Source: Blastomussa wellsi (Eukaryota; Cnidaria; Anthozoa; Scleractinia; Plerogyridae). From it: a stretch of DNA of 64,000 nt. Below the pieces are notes generated by a model. It was not told the origin of the DNA. It worked only from the letters and a program-made list of their open reading frames with translations, and searched no databases. This document shows, one piece after another, positions 44,823 to 55,086 of the stretch. The stretch is taken from NCBI GenBank assembly GCA_947652115.1, contig OX393573.1, forward strand, positions 7,388,421 to 7,452,420. Direction: 5' to 3'. The first letter of the stretch is position 1, and each line of letters starts with the position of its first letter. A program made the translations under genes and the position numbers.

Positions 44823-45128
44823 ATGCAGGTTTACTGTGTAAACGAAAAGCGGTTTACACCCAATGTGCCTGGTAGCGAAAGAACTGTGACTGCAACGGGA
44901 AAAGGCAGAAAAATGCTGAAGGTAAGGTGCACCAGCTGCGGCATCACCAAAACTAAATTCGTTACGCCAGGAGGAGCTCTGTTCCGGCGTAAACCTCGAT
45001 TGCTGAACAAGATTGCTGCAGGTGCGAGCATTTTCTTGTCAGGTCCCGCACCCACGTTTGCTACAATGGCATCGCAAGCGTTCAAAGGCATCTCTGACAA
45101 TGTAAACTATTATCGTTGCCGCCGATGA
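44823..45128 (+). CDS. DUF5679-like zinc-ribbon protein, first copy
   Basis: An intact 101-residue frame starts 10 bases after the protease stop. The N-terminal module has a YCV start, GRKMLKVRC and CTSCGITKTKF, which resembles DUF5679 zinc-ribbon proteins. The C-terminal half is Ala/Ser/Phe-rich (GASIFLSGPAPTFATMASQA). A second copy of the N-terminal module starts at 45167. The function is unknown. Confidence 0.55.
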   Translation: MQVYCVNEKRFTPNVPGSERTVTATGKGRKMLKVRCTSCGITKTKFVTPGGALFRRKPRLLNKIAAGASIFLSGPAPTFATMASQAFKGISDNVNYYRCRR

Positions 45129-45166
45129 ACAATATTTTTACGTATATATATATTTTAAGTATAGAA

Positions 45167-46953
45167 TGGACGTTTACTGCGTGAAAGAAAGGCAGATTAC
45201 ACCCAATGTTCCTGGTAGGAATGCCGGTCGTTTCGCCAACGTGCTAATTCGCCATGACCAGTTCGCCAACGTATGAGGTCGATTCGCCAACGTCTAAGTT
45301 CAGTTCGCCAACGCTTATATCTCAGCAGTAAAAATGCAGTAAAAACGGGGCTTCTGATCTATAAGGTGCTGCAAAAAAGGGAAATTCTGCAGCATTTTCA
45401 AGGGAAATTATGCGACTAGGAAGGTACATTATGCGGCAAATTATGTATTTTTAAGCTGATTTAACATTGTTTTATTAGGTCTCAGACAAGGAAAATCATT
45501 TTTTTGCTGTCCAACAGGCAATTTGAGCTTAATCTTAAATGTGTCATTTTTTTACTGGAACATTGATTTTGTCAGAAATTTTTCATTAATTATCTGAAAT
45601 AGCATTTCAGAGCTTCTAGATTTCAAAATCTAGCAGGGCGTTCAACTTTTTTGTTAAGACAGTTTGGTTTAGCATTTGTTTACACATTTGAAACAGTCTG
45701 AGGAAAAAATAATATGTACAAACAGGGTTTGAAAGAAAACCTTTAATTATAACTTTCCTTTCAGGCAAGCTACTCAAGTTTTGTTTGCCCTGGGAAAGAC
45801 TAGTTTCCTTTTTTATTATTTAATTGGCAGATAGTCACAGTACCTTCTCCATTGGGTAAGATGGAAAAGTCTGGACACAGCTTTCTCATGAAGCATTTTT
45901 TATTCTTCCAGATTCCACTAAAAATGTGCTTACCAATTCGCAGTTGAAATGTGTAATTACAATGATTAGTAGTTGCATAAAAAGGCAGTAACTTCATTGA
46001 CAGCATTAATTTTTGTAAGGGTATTTTCACAAATTATTTTAAAAGAACCTTACCACCAAATAAATAATATTGGAGCTCCGCTTTTAGGCTTGGCTAAATC
46101 TATATATTATCTACTGGAACATATTTCCAATGTTGGCGAACTGACATATTTGCGTTGGCGAACTGATATAAGACATTGGCGAATCGACCACATATGTTGG
46201 CGAACTGGTCGTTGGCGAATAGGGACGTTGGCGAATCGACCGGATACCCCTGGTAGTGACAATGTCGTTACCACCATCAACGGCAGGAAAATACTGAAAG
46301 TAAAGTGCGCCAGCTGTGGCATAACAAAAACTCGATTCCTCCCATCAACAAAGGGAGAAGGCATTGATATCCATAGGCAAGCTTCCCAAACCGAAGAAAG
46401 GGTGGACTCTCCCCAGTCACAACTACACACAGGGTCTTTCAACCCGCATAAAAAACAGCCGAAGTATACGACTCCAAAATGGGGAAGATTTTTGAGATTT
46501 ACCAGCAGCCGACAGGGACCGCAGACGCTGTCTCGATGCAACACGACGTTGACTATGCCGTTTGTGCTGGGAAGAAAAATGAAAAATTCTGCAAACATGC
46601 TGCCGAAGTGAAGGCTCTTGACGCGATCCCGAAAGAAAAGAGGCAGTGGGGCCACGCTGCAGCGCACAACATGATTGCCAAAGGAGCTGGGGCTGGGCAT
46701 CGGCGAAACCATCAATGAACAGATCGGCAAAAGAATCCCTGGTGTTTCACAAGCTCAATCGTTTTACAAAATCCTGCCAGGGGTTGATAAAAAACTTGTC
46801 GACAACTACTGGTCGGGCGATATCGCCAAGGGTTCCTTCAACACAAAGACCGGTCTGTTGAGCAAAACGTTTTGGACTCACCCCAGCAAGAAATCCGGCA
46901 CAAGCGGCGCTCCATGCAATGCTGTCACCTACAACAAGAAAACCGGCAAATGA
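45167..46953 (+). pseudogene. DUF5679-like plus phospholipase-A2-like protein, interrupted by an element and frameshifts
   Basis: The start repeats the zinc-ribbon module (MDVYCVKERQITPNVPG). It is cut at 45217 by a 1-kb element and resumes after 46248 (GRKILKVKCASCGITKTRF). Downstream, at least three frame changes lead through a lysine-rich GKLPKPKKGWTLP stretch to IFEIYQQPTG, AVSMQHDVDYAVC and RQWGHAAAHNMIAK. The HD of QHDVDY is the phospholipase-A2-like active-site motif that parvovirus-type capsid proteins use to leave endosomes. The final piece (46675-46953) is soluble-looking and unassigned. Confidence 0.55.
45218..46248. mobile_element. ~1.03-kb element with iterated TTCGCCAACG ends
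   Basis: The left end carries five copies of TTCGCCA(A)CG-type words, and the right end carries six in the opposite orientation (GTTGGCGAA). The outermost bases are GGAATGCCGGTCG and, reversed, GGGGTATCCGGTCG. CCTGGTA flanks both sides (45211-45217, 46249-46255). The interior is AT-rich and without a recognised gene. Confidence 0.75.
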
Positions 46954-46979
46954 GTGAATCATTATTGTGATTAATTTTC

Positions 46980-47147
46980 TCAGTATGCTATGCACTCTTC
47001 GGCGTAGTCTTCGTCGTCAAACAGCTCGGGTGGGACAATATAGTGGGGGTTTCCTGCTTTAAAACATGGATAACACAGCCCATTTTTCAAGCAGTTGCAA
47101 CATTTGCAACAAACCACCACTTTCACTATTTGAGCGAGGTATTCACA
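46980..47147 (-). CDS. Cys-rich small frame next to the virus-like cassette (partial)
   Basis: Minus-strand reading gives VVVCCKCCNCLKNGLCYPC, then GNPHYIVPPELFDDEDYAEE, then CIAY and a stop. It has no Met near its start. Its end lies 27 bases from the end of the cassette on the other strand, so it may be a convergent gene of the same element. The family is unknown. Confidence 0.35.
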   Translation of the reverse strand, partial: CEYLAQIVKVVVCCKCCNCLKNGLCYPCFKAGNPHYIVPPELFDDEDYAEECIAY

Positions 47148-47149
47148 AT

Positions 47150-47778
47150 ATACTACGATCCTACCATAAAGACAAGTTCATTGAACTAAAACCAGACACA
47201 GAAGCTTACAGAAACTCATTTTATTGCCTAGCAATATTATAGACATAGCTAAAACTCCATTATTTAAGCAAGCACTTGTGTAGTTCACATATAATCCAAT
47301 TTCAACTAGTATATTTGTACATGTAATATTAATTGTATTTTTTTATTTACTTTTATAATGCATATATTTTATATTTGTTAGGTTATTGTTATTATTTATT
47401 TTTCCCCTTCCCTTTTCAATTTTTGATATAAGTCCTGCTGTGATGGGTATCCCTCTTTACAGGACTCCCCCTTATGAAGATCTAGATGGTGCGGTTCTAA
47501 TGTCATAATTCACCCCAGTCCACCCCATTAGATATCTCTTCCGCCACACGTATTTGTAAAAAAGTCTTCGCATGTTTGTTCAGTACAGGTAACCAGTCGC
47601 CTAGATAACCAAAGTTAACTCCAGATGTTTACACTATTTCCGGCCGCCATGTAAATTTGTGCGGAACATTTCGACGAATATCTGAAGTTTGGAATAACGC
47701 ACACAGCTGGAACTTGGAGACGTGTTAAAAAAAATAAGTGTTAAAAAAAAGAAATTTGAATTTTTTGGAAAATCGTAT
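47150..47778. other. Intergenic, no gene; possible LINE 3' relic
   Basis: A stretch near 47190-47230 reads DTEAYRNSFYCLAI on the plus strand, faintly like the end of a LINE reverse transcriptase, and is followed by AT-rich sequence. This is too weak to annotate as an element. Confidence 0.3.
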
Positions 47779-47854
47779 GTCCCCAGAGCCCTTCGTTTTT
47801 CGTGCCAAGGCCCTGCCAGCTAGGAGAAACGAAAAGGGATATGGGGACGAGAAT
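47779..47854. mobile_element. Foldback element remnant in the copy-2 promoter region
   Basis: GTCCCCAGAGCCCTTCG at the left and TATGGGGACGAGAAT at the right. It aligns along its whole length with 8303-8375 upstream of copy 1 and shares termini with 6556-6786. It ends 55 bp before the start codon of copy 2. Confidence 0.6.
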
Positions 47855-47909
47855 ACGGTGATTGAGCAGAACTTCCTTGTGAGTACGAGTGTCCATTTTG
47901 TTTGCAACC

Positions 47910-48056
47910 ATGGCGTATCGAGCTTTTTCTCTACGAGCTTTAGCCTTGGCACAGATGGTATTTGGGGCTTTAATGATCGTGTTCGGAGTAGCATGTATTT
48001 TTTCTGCACATCATTGGAGTTCGTACGTTGGTTTTGGAGTTTGGGTCGGTTCTTGG
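47910..48056 (+). CDS. MS4A-like copy 2, exon 1
   Basis: 49 codons from MAYRAFSLRALALAQMVFGA to a Trp before GTAAGT. The start context is CAACCATGG, which is favourable. An upstream in-frame ATG at 47889 is possible but not shared with copy 1. Confidence 0.85.
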
Positions 48057-49542
48057 GTAAGTTGCGTATCTGCGTGTTGTTCTACTAATAAGGTTTTGAC
48101 GTTTTTGAAGATGATTTTCAGACCGTACTGTACAATCTCCGCCTGTAATGTTTATGTGACTCTACACCAGGGAATGGCTACTAGGCAAAATTACAATTAC
48201 AGGAAAAACGAACCTTTTTCTTCCTAATTAACACGCGATATCCTTGCAAAACAATAATAAAGAAATTCAAGAACCTCGAAGGTATTCCAAACCAACGTTT
48301 CAGTTCATCGAGCATTCCAAAAAATAACTTTGTTAAGAAAAAGTGGCACCCGATCGATTAGAGCGAAAAAGGAGAAATGAAAGGTGCAATGCGTTTCAAA
48401 CTGGTGCAAAGGTTTATTTTAACGAATAAAATATTTTGGGGTTAGGTCAGGGCTCGAAATTAACTTTTTCGTTCGGGAGCCAGCTGGTGACTAACAGGAC
48501 AATTTTGGTCACCAACTTATTTTATGCAGAACTTACACAAGAACAAGATTTTATACGTTACTTTGCATGCAAAAAAGTCACAACTGAAGAGCTTAAATGA
48601 TTAGAAACGGAATGATAAGTCTCTGGTCCGAAGGTGATGGTTTTCTTCAACCAGTCAAACGGACACTTGTAAGCGGACAGCTCTACTTGCGGCCACCTTG
48701 ACAAAACCCTGTTTGAACTCTAGCTCATACAAGCTCTGTATTTACACATTCCCATAAGTGGCCGGCTCCAGTTTTGGACACCTTTTCTGCTTCTGAGGGA
48801 GTTCTTACGGGTGCTTACGGGTGCTTTGACTTGTCACTGTAGTTATTTTAAATGGAGTGACGCATGAAACATTTTAAGTCTGTGGTTTTCATGGTGAGAC
48901 AAACACGGATCCTTTCGCATTTTCCCTTTGCTACTTCTTCAACACGCAGTTCTTTATTTTTGACTTGCTTTCCTTGACGCCTTTTACAGCCAACAAAAAC
49001 GCCATCCTTGGCCCAGTCCCCTACACAACCACATTGCTCGTACCAGTCCCGACCATTTTTGGAAGAAGCCGCTGAAACAATATGGCGTGCCATATATAAA
49101 CGCAGTGTTGACGTTTCAAAGTACATTCAATTCCTACGATTTTCTTGTAATATTCAGACATTATTTTAGTGGGGACGGAATGGTTAATTGTGTACTAGCT
49201 ACCAGATCCAAATGATTTCCTTATATAAAGATTTAAAAACAAAACTTGTGTTGTGGCTTTCTTTAGTTATCGGATAAACAGAGTCGCCACTCGCCAGCTG
49301 GCGACCAGTTCTGAAAATTTAGTCGCCAGTGCTCAATTTTTGGTCGCATTGGCAACCAGTGAGTTGCAATTTCGAGCCCTGTTGGTGCACTTTAAAAACA
49401 CAACTCGCAGCTTTATGGCTGAAGTACATCTTCAATGAAGCTGTCTTATTTTTATTCCCCTTCACTTTGCAAATTTACCAATAAGACAGCGGTCAAGTAA
49501 TTATCACTGCCTACTTGCAAGTTCCTTTTAATCTAATTGCAG
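48057..49542 (+). other. Copy 2 intron 1
   Basis: GT-AG intron. It contains a broken copy of the TTAA-flanked family (48366-48447, resuming at about 49382) split by the hAT-like element at 48448-49381. No coding region is seen. Confidence 0.65.
48448..49381. mobile_element. hAT-like element, 934 bp
   Basis: Ends CAGGGCTCGAAATTAAC and, reversed, CAGGGCTCGAAATTGCAAC. It sits inside an older TTAA-flanked element: GGGTTAGGT precedes it and GGTGCACTTT follows. Inner words (GGCGACCAGT, GTCGCCA) match the family at 19704-20145. The minus-strand frame 48848-49126 has no recognised domain. Confidence 0.65.
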
Positions 49543-49608
49543 GTTTTAATCACAGGAATTCTTGGATATATTGGTGCAAGAAATGACTCAAAACCAAACA
49601 GATGTTTG
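49543..49608 (+). CDS. MS4A-like copy 2, exon 2
   Basis: 22 codons in phase 0 (VLITGILGYIGARNDSKPNR then CL), acceptor TTGCAG, donor GTGAGT. Same length and boundaries as in copy 1. Confidence 0.85.
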
Positions 49609-49669
49609 GTGAGTTTTTAATCCTTAGTTTCTAAAATCACATTCTCCTTACAATCATTGTGCAGTCTTA

Positions 49670-50050
49670 GGCCTCAGTTATATGGTCTCGGGTACCCGAG
49701 ACAACCCTCCCTCCTAAGACAACTTTACTGAGTGTTTATATGACAAAAAATTTTCCCTGTCAGCCGGGTTAAAGTTGTCCCTGTTTGATTATTTTAATAT
49801 CCAACTCGCCAGTTATCCTTCTTACTTTGAATTTCTTTCGTCTATTCAATCACTGGAGGCCTTGCTTGGTTAACAAGACAACTCGCTTACCCGAGTCGTC
49901 TTGCCTCCCCTAGACAACTCGGGTAGGATAATATAAACAGTTGGCGGAATTCAACATTTTAGTGAAAAATTAGCTCGCCCAGGGTAACTTGGGGGGGGGG
50001 GAGGGGGGAGGGTTGTCTCAGGTACCCGAGACCATATAAATGGGTTGTTC
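49670..50050. mobile_element. Palindromic-end element, copy B (~380 bp)
   Basis: Ends carry TATATGGTCTCGGGTACCCG and, on the right, CTCAGGTACCCGAGACCATA. It is a shorter relative of 32713-34371, sharing the GACAAAAAATTTTCCCTGTC and GGAGGCCTTGCTTGG words. A G-rich run at about 49991-50010 adjoins the right end. Confidence 0.65.
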
Positions 50051-50092
50051 CAGAAAAAATCCACAGCCCCCCCCCCACGGATGGGATTCTGG
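50044..50092 (+). repeat. Dispersed repeat end, family TTCCAGAAAATATCC
   Basis: GTTCCAGAAAAAATCCACAG followed by a C run and CACGGATGGGATTCTGG. Related to 5-43 and 51936-51975. Confidence 0.45.
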
Positions 50093-51796
50093 AAATTCTC
50101 GCAGGAGGGGGGTCAAAGACTCTGGAAATCCAGGCGAGAGGGGTGTTCAACTTGAAAAAGTCTTCTTCAGGGGTCATTTCGACCGATAGTTCAAGCGATT
50201 CGAACGTTAAGTTCGGTGACTTTTCAGCGCTCTCAGACCCTGAAAACAATAGAAATATTTTGTTCACATATTTCTCACCTGACATAAATAATAATCTAAG
50301 TTCTTTACAGTTCCTTTTATAGCAGAAAACGCGAAGAACAAGATACTAAAGAATGAACCAAAATGAACCCATCGCAACATTGTTGCAACAAAGAGCGCGA
50401 ACGCCTGACACATTTCTACTCGTCCCAGATCCAGCGCGCCACCGTTCTGTAATTTCACGTTTTGCCCTGTTGAAGTCGTTGAAATCTTGGTTGTTTGGTG
50501 TCATAAGAATAACAAAGAAAAGAAAAACAAGTGATTTACTTTCACCCCGTTAATGGGAGCTGTTTGAAGTGCTTTTGTCCTGGCTTCATTTTCTTCAACA
50601 TAAATTTTGCCTTTCTGATTCACTGATGAAAGCCAAAAGTCTTTTTGTAAATATGGCGGACTAATAAAGCTGTTCACAACACGAGCCATTACAGTGCAGA
50701 CAACCAAGCAGTGAACGCTTGACTTTTTTTACATTTTGCTGATTGTCCAGTGAGAGCTCTTGATAAAGAGCAAAGGATTATAAATGCTAATTCAAGATTC
50801 TGTTAAAATGAAGGGCTAACACTGGATACTGATTAAAAAAATTACAAAAAAGGTCAAGTGTTCACAGTTTGAGTGTCATCACAGTAAGTTTGCAGCCATT
50901 CTTTACTAATTTTTAAAGTTTCTGGCAGCCTTTCACTTTGAGTTCTGTATACACTAAGTAGTACTTGTTTCACCCCTCTCCAACAAACAGCAAAGTAATA
51001 AGCAGCCTATAGGCTTGCCATTGTAAATGTCCATACAGATCCTCCGCTTATATTTTATCTACTACATAAACATTTCTGGTGTTCACAGGTTTTCTTAGCT
51101 TGGCTGCAACAGTGTGAAAGGTTCAACTTGACCAAATTTCATGATCCAGCCAATGGCCATTTAAGTCCTAAGGGAGTGTTGAAGTTCACCTCCAAATTTT
51201 CTCAGGAAACCAATTTTTCTCCAATTCAATTTCACATTTGGTACTTACTTATCATAAGAAATTAGTGGAGAGATTTTGAGCGAATTCTATTTCGGGGGCA
51301 AAATTGACTTGAGAATCTAACAGAGACAGCCTCTTAACCCATGTAAGAGACTTCTTCTAAGACCCCTACCCCATTGGAAATTCCAATTGAGCTTCATAAA
51401 ATCATTTCTTGAAATGTTTTGATCTTTGAGAATACCCAGTCCCCAGGAATTTCCCATCTCTTCTGTGGAACTGGAACTACACAATAATGGTCAGTCTGCA
51501 GGGTTCAGCTTACCGTATTTACTCGCGTATTAGTCGACCTTGTGTATAAGTTGATCCCCTAATTTTGGGGCCAAAAAGTTTTCTTCATAATGTAGGTACA
51601 GATTTTATTATATACTGTATTTCTTAGAATTATTGTTCAGGTACTGTCGATATATGATGTACAATCACAGCAAGTTTCAATATGAAGTTTTAATATTCTT
51701 GCGTGTCCGCAATCGTTTTAACTACACATGTGTATGTGGGCATTTTGTCCATAATTTTTGAAACATGCTTACAAAATCAAACACACTAATATAACA

Positions 51797-51943
51797 ATAG
51801 AGTTGATGTTCGCAGGAGTAAATATGTTTTTGGCCCGACTCAGACTCATTTTAGCCCAAGCCATAGGCGAGGGCTAAAATGAGCTCTGAGTCGGGCCAAA
51901 AACATATTTAAGCCCAAGAACATCAACTCTATTGTGTGGTTCC
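51797..51943. repeat. Foldback hairpin
   Basis: ACAATAGAGTTGATGTTC and ATGTTTTTGGCCCGACTCAG on the left are mirrored on the right with few mismatches around a short loop (AAGCCATAGGCGAGG). It is followed directly by another dispersed-repeat end. Confidence 0.75.
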
Positions 51944-54456
51944 AGAAAATATCCATACTCCCCCCATGGTTACCCTTTTTCTTTCTTAACGCAAAATATG
52001 GTCCTAAAGTAAGCTTAAATGCAATTAGTATGGAATATGATAAAAGAGTTCGAGACATAAGGTCAGTCTCGTCCACTGAAGATCGAGGAACTTCTATTAA
52101 AATCAAAATCTAGCAAAGAACGAAAGTCTAATCTTCTTTATCGTTCAAATTCTTGTATAAATTACAGACTGAAAAACTTCATTCACATCTCATACCTTCA
52201 AAGGGCCTATAGTTTTAATCTGCAGTGCCGTAATCAGCCGTGACAGACCTTGACCTCACTTCCGCTTCTGACGTCATCAGCTTTGACCAAAATATGGAAT
52301 CCCATTCATCCCAGTTCTACAGAAGGAAAAGAGCTTTCCAATGATACCCAGATGATATTGATTGGGTCAATGGTGCTTGAAATATGCAGGAAAACGCTTA
52401 GAATTTTCCTCCAAAAACTAGGAGGAAAATTTCCCTCACTTACCCTTGGCTACTCCATGTTGAGCATTTCCCGTCTCAATGATGCTTTCGTGGAAATTCT
52501 TGAACCGAAAGCAAGCCCAGTAAAAGGCCAACAAAAGCATAAAAAAGATACAAGGAAAGGAGAAAGGAAAAGCAAAAAATAAAAATAAAGAAATCGAAAA
52601 GCCTAAAGACCTGGGTCACTCTCGTCCAAAAATTATCTCAAAATTTTGATTTGTGCGCATGCCTGAGCTAAAATATCGTTAAATGCGATACTAGTGAAAA
52701 ACCTGGCATGCCTTCATCCTGCAAATGCATTTTGGAGAAATTTGAAGCATATAATTTAGACTATAACTGACTAGAAAATGTTCAAAATGTCTAAAAAACA
52801 TGTTTTTTTTTTCAAAAATCTCCAGGAGTCAATGGGTTAAAATAAATAAATCAAAATCAATGTTTCTGAATTAAAGATCATTGTACTAGCAAACAAATTA
52901 AGGTTTCAAATTATGTCCATTGGAACCGGGATGTTTTGTTGAAATCTAAATAAACTAAGTCCTGACTTAACAAACATTTGTAACAGCAAATGAAAAACAT
53001 TTTCTTGCTAATGCACTGAAACATTTCACAGGCATTTCACAGGCCCAATCCACTGCAGCGGCTTCTGAATTGGTTCAACTTTTGGTGACTTCCTTTTTTA
53101 AAATGGTCATCACTACCCAAATTTTGGTCGCCGAAAGAAAAGTGTTTTAAAGCAGGATACTTCATGTCAGTTTCACATAAAGTGCTGCCACTGACCTTGA
53201 TGAGCCAAATTGATACTCATTCGAAGAACGTTTTGATGCAGTTATTTTTATTTGCATTCAAGAGATCTTTGTTCAACTTTTCTAATTATTGCGAAGAAAA
53301 GAAAATAAAAGATTAAAGAAACAGGCAAGGAAGATAAACACACAAAACTAGTCAATTAGTGCGCAGTGCAGTCAAAATATTAAAAGTTACGGAAATTAAA
53401 TGTGGTTTTCAAATGGTGGCTTCCCAATTGAAGACATCAAAGAACACAACAAAAAGCCCAGTAAAAACCATGATTTAGATTCAAGTGGATTGCAGGTTGG
53501 ATGATTGGATAAATGTGCGGACAAATTTCTTTGGCTTAGTATTTTTCTGCCTAAAGCTGATGCCTAACAAGTCCTTTCATGACATGTGTCCTTTGCACTA
53601 CACTGGTTGTCAAATTGGCAAACCTACTGTTGTTGCCAAATTTTATTATCACCGGCCATGGTCGCAGCTTGGAGTGCTGCTGAAGCTGATATGTTTGAAT
53701 GTGAGCCACTTGGTTCACAACACTTTGAGTAAGGTACACGCTAAAGCCCGGTGAATAAAACCTTATGTTATGCGTAAAATTATGGCCAGTAGGGATGAGA
53801 ATAAAATCGTGCATTACACGTAACATTATGGCCAGTAAGGATGTGAGTAATATCTTATGTTATATGCATAGAATTATGGCCAGTAAGGATGTGAATAAAA
53901 TCTTACATTACACATAAAATTATGGCCAGTAAGGATGTGAATAAAATCTTACATTACACATAAAATTATGGCCAGTAAGGATGTGAGTAATATCTTATGT
54001 TATATGCATAAAATTATGGCCAGTAGGGATGAGAATAAAATCGTGCATTACACGTAAAATTATGGCCAGTAAGGATGAGAATAAAATCGTGCATTACACG
54101 TAAAATTATGGCCAGTAAGGATGTGAGTAATATCTTATGTTATATGCATAAAATTATGGCCAGTAAGAATGTGAATAAAATCTCACATTATGCATAAAGT
54201 TATGTCAAGAAAGGATGTGAGTAAAATCTTATGTTGTGCATAAAATTATAGCCATTAAAGGCTGGTTTTCACTAGCACAGAAGCATAACAACACGTAAAA
54301 TTATGGCCAGTAAGGATGTGAGTAATATCTTATGTTATATATTTTATGCATAAGATTATGGCCAGTAACGATGTGAATAAAATCTTACATTATGCATAAA
54401 GTTATGTCCAGAAAGGACGTGAGTAAAATCTTATGTTGTGCATAAAATTATAGCCA

Positions 54457-54735
54457 TTAAAGGCTGGTTTTCACTAGCACATAAGCATAACAACATAAGC
54501 ATAACACTAGTGAGAACAACAGCAAAACACATTTGTTTTTATGTTGTCCTCACTAGGAATCACCACAGCATAAGTTGACATAAGCATAAGCACAAAAAGA
54601 ACAGACTGTTCTTCTTGTGCTTATGCTTATGTTGCCTTGTGTCACGGTTTCTGGTGAGGACAGCATACGAAAAACAAGTGACTGTGTTCTTCTTACACTC
54701 ATGCTTATGCTTGTACGCTTGTGAAAACCAGCCTT
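54457..54735. mobile_element. Foldback element, ends AAAGGCTGGTTTTCACTAGC
   Basis: The right end reversed reads AAGGCTGGTTTTCACAAGCG. The interior repeats GCATAAGCATAA-type words on both strands. The left 40 bases also occur at 54256-54296 within the satellite, so its end has been copied with the array. Confidence 0.65.
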
Positions 54736-54738
54736 ACA

Positions 54739-54963
54739 GGGCCCTAGTCAGCCACGCCTTTGTTATTGCTTACATGCAAGAGTTTCAGTGATTATATTTT
54801 ATGCTGAGGGTGTCGAAACGGAAGAAATCACTGAGAAACTTGCTAATTGGTAATTAAACACTTCCAGTAACATAACTTGCTACAATGCAATAAGATTTTG
54901 CTTCACCATACAATTTCCATAATTTCGATGGCATCGAAAATGGCGTTGGCTGACTAGGGCCCT
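54739..54963. mobile_element. 225-bp element with ends GGGCCCTAGTCAGCCA
   Basis: Perfect 16-bp inverted ends GGGCCCTAGTCAGCCA/TGGCTGACTAGGGCCC. The interior is AT-rich and non-coding. No clear target duplication. Confidence 0.65.
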
Positions 54964-55086
54964 TTAAGGATGTGAACAAAATCTTACATTACACATAAAA
55001 TAATTTATTATGGCCATAAAGGATGTGAATACTAACTTATTATGTTACTGTGCTCATCCTGATGTATATTCTTGTATTGTCAACAG

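Larger units (their letters stand above)
42461..46953 (+). mobile_element. Decayed virus-like (Polinton/Maverick-like) cassette
   Basis: A set of closely packed plus-strand frames includes an adenain-like cysteine protease, a capsid-like protein, a small basic protein, two DUF5679-like zinc-ribbon proteins and a phospholipase-A2-like domain. This combination occurs in Polinton-like elements and related animal viruses. DNA polymerase B, integrase and packaging ATPase are not seen, nor are terminal inverted repeats. Most larger genes have frameshifts or stops, so this is an old copy. Its start abuts the Penelope-like element and its end is unclear. Confidence 0.6.
53749..55030 (+). repeat. Satellite array, ~46-bp unit, interrupted by two elements
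   Basis: About 13 units of the type TTATGGCCAGTAAGGATGTG followed by AATAAAATCTTACATTACAC stand in tandem (to ~54460) and resume at ~54966. Units alternate between an ACATTACAC and an ATGTTATATGC variant. The array is broken by the elements at 54457-54735 and 54739-54963. Confidence 0.8.
49609..55086 (+). other. Copy 2 intron 2
   Basis: GT-AG intron with a palindromic-end element (49670-50050), two copies of the TTCCAGAAAATATCC-type repeat, a foldback (51797-51943) and a satellite array (53749-55030). Segments 50560-51790 and 51980-53740 show no gene, only AT-rich DNA and a TATTAGTCGACCTTGTGTAT repeat near 51528. Confidence 0.65.

Noticed and set aside
53749..54460. CRISPR-like regular repeats
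   Set aside because: Units are contiguous with no unique spacers and the genome is animal; this is satellite DNA.
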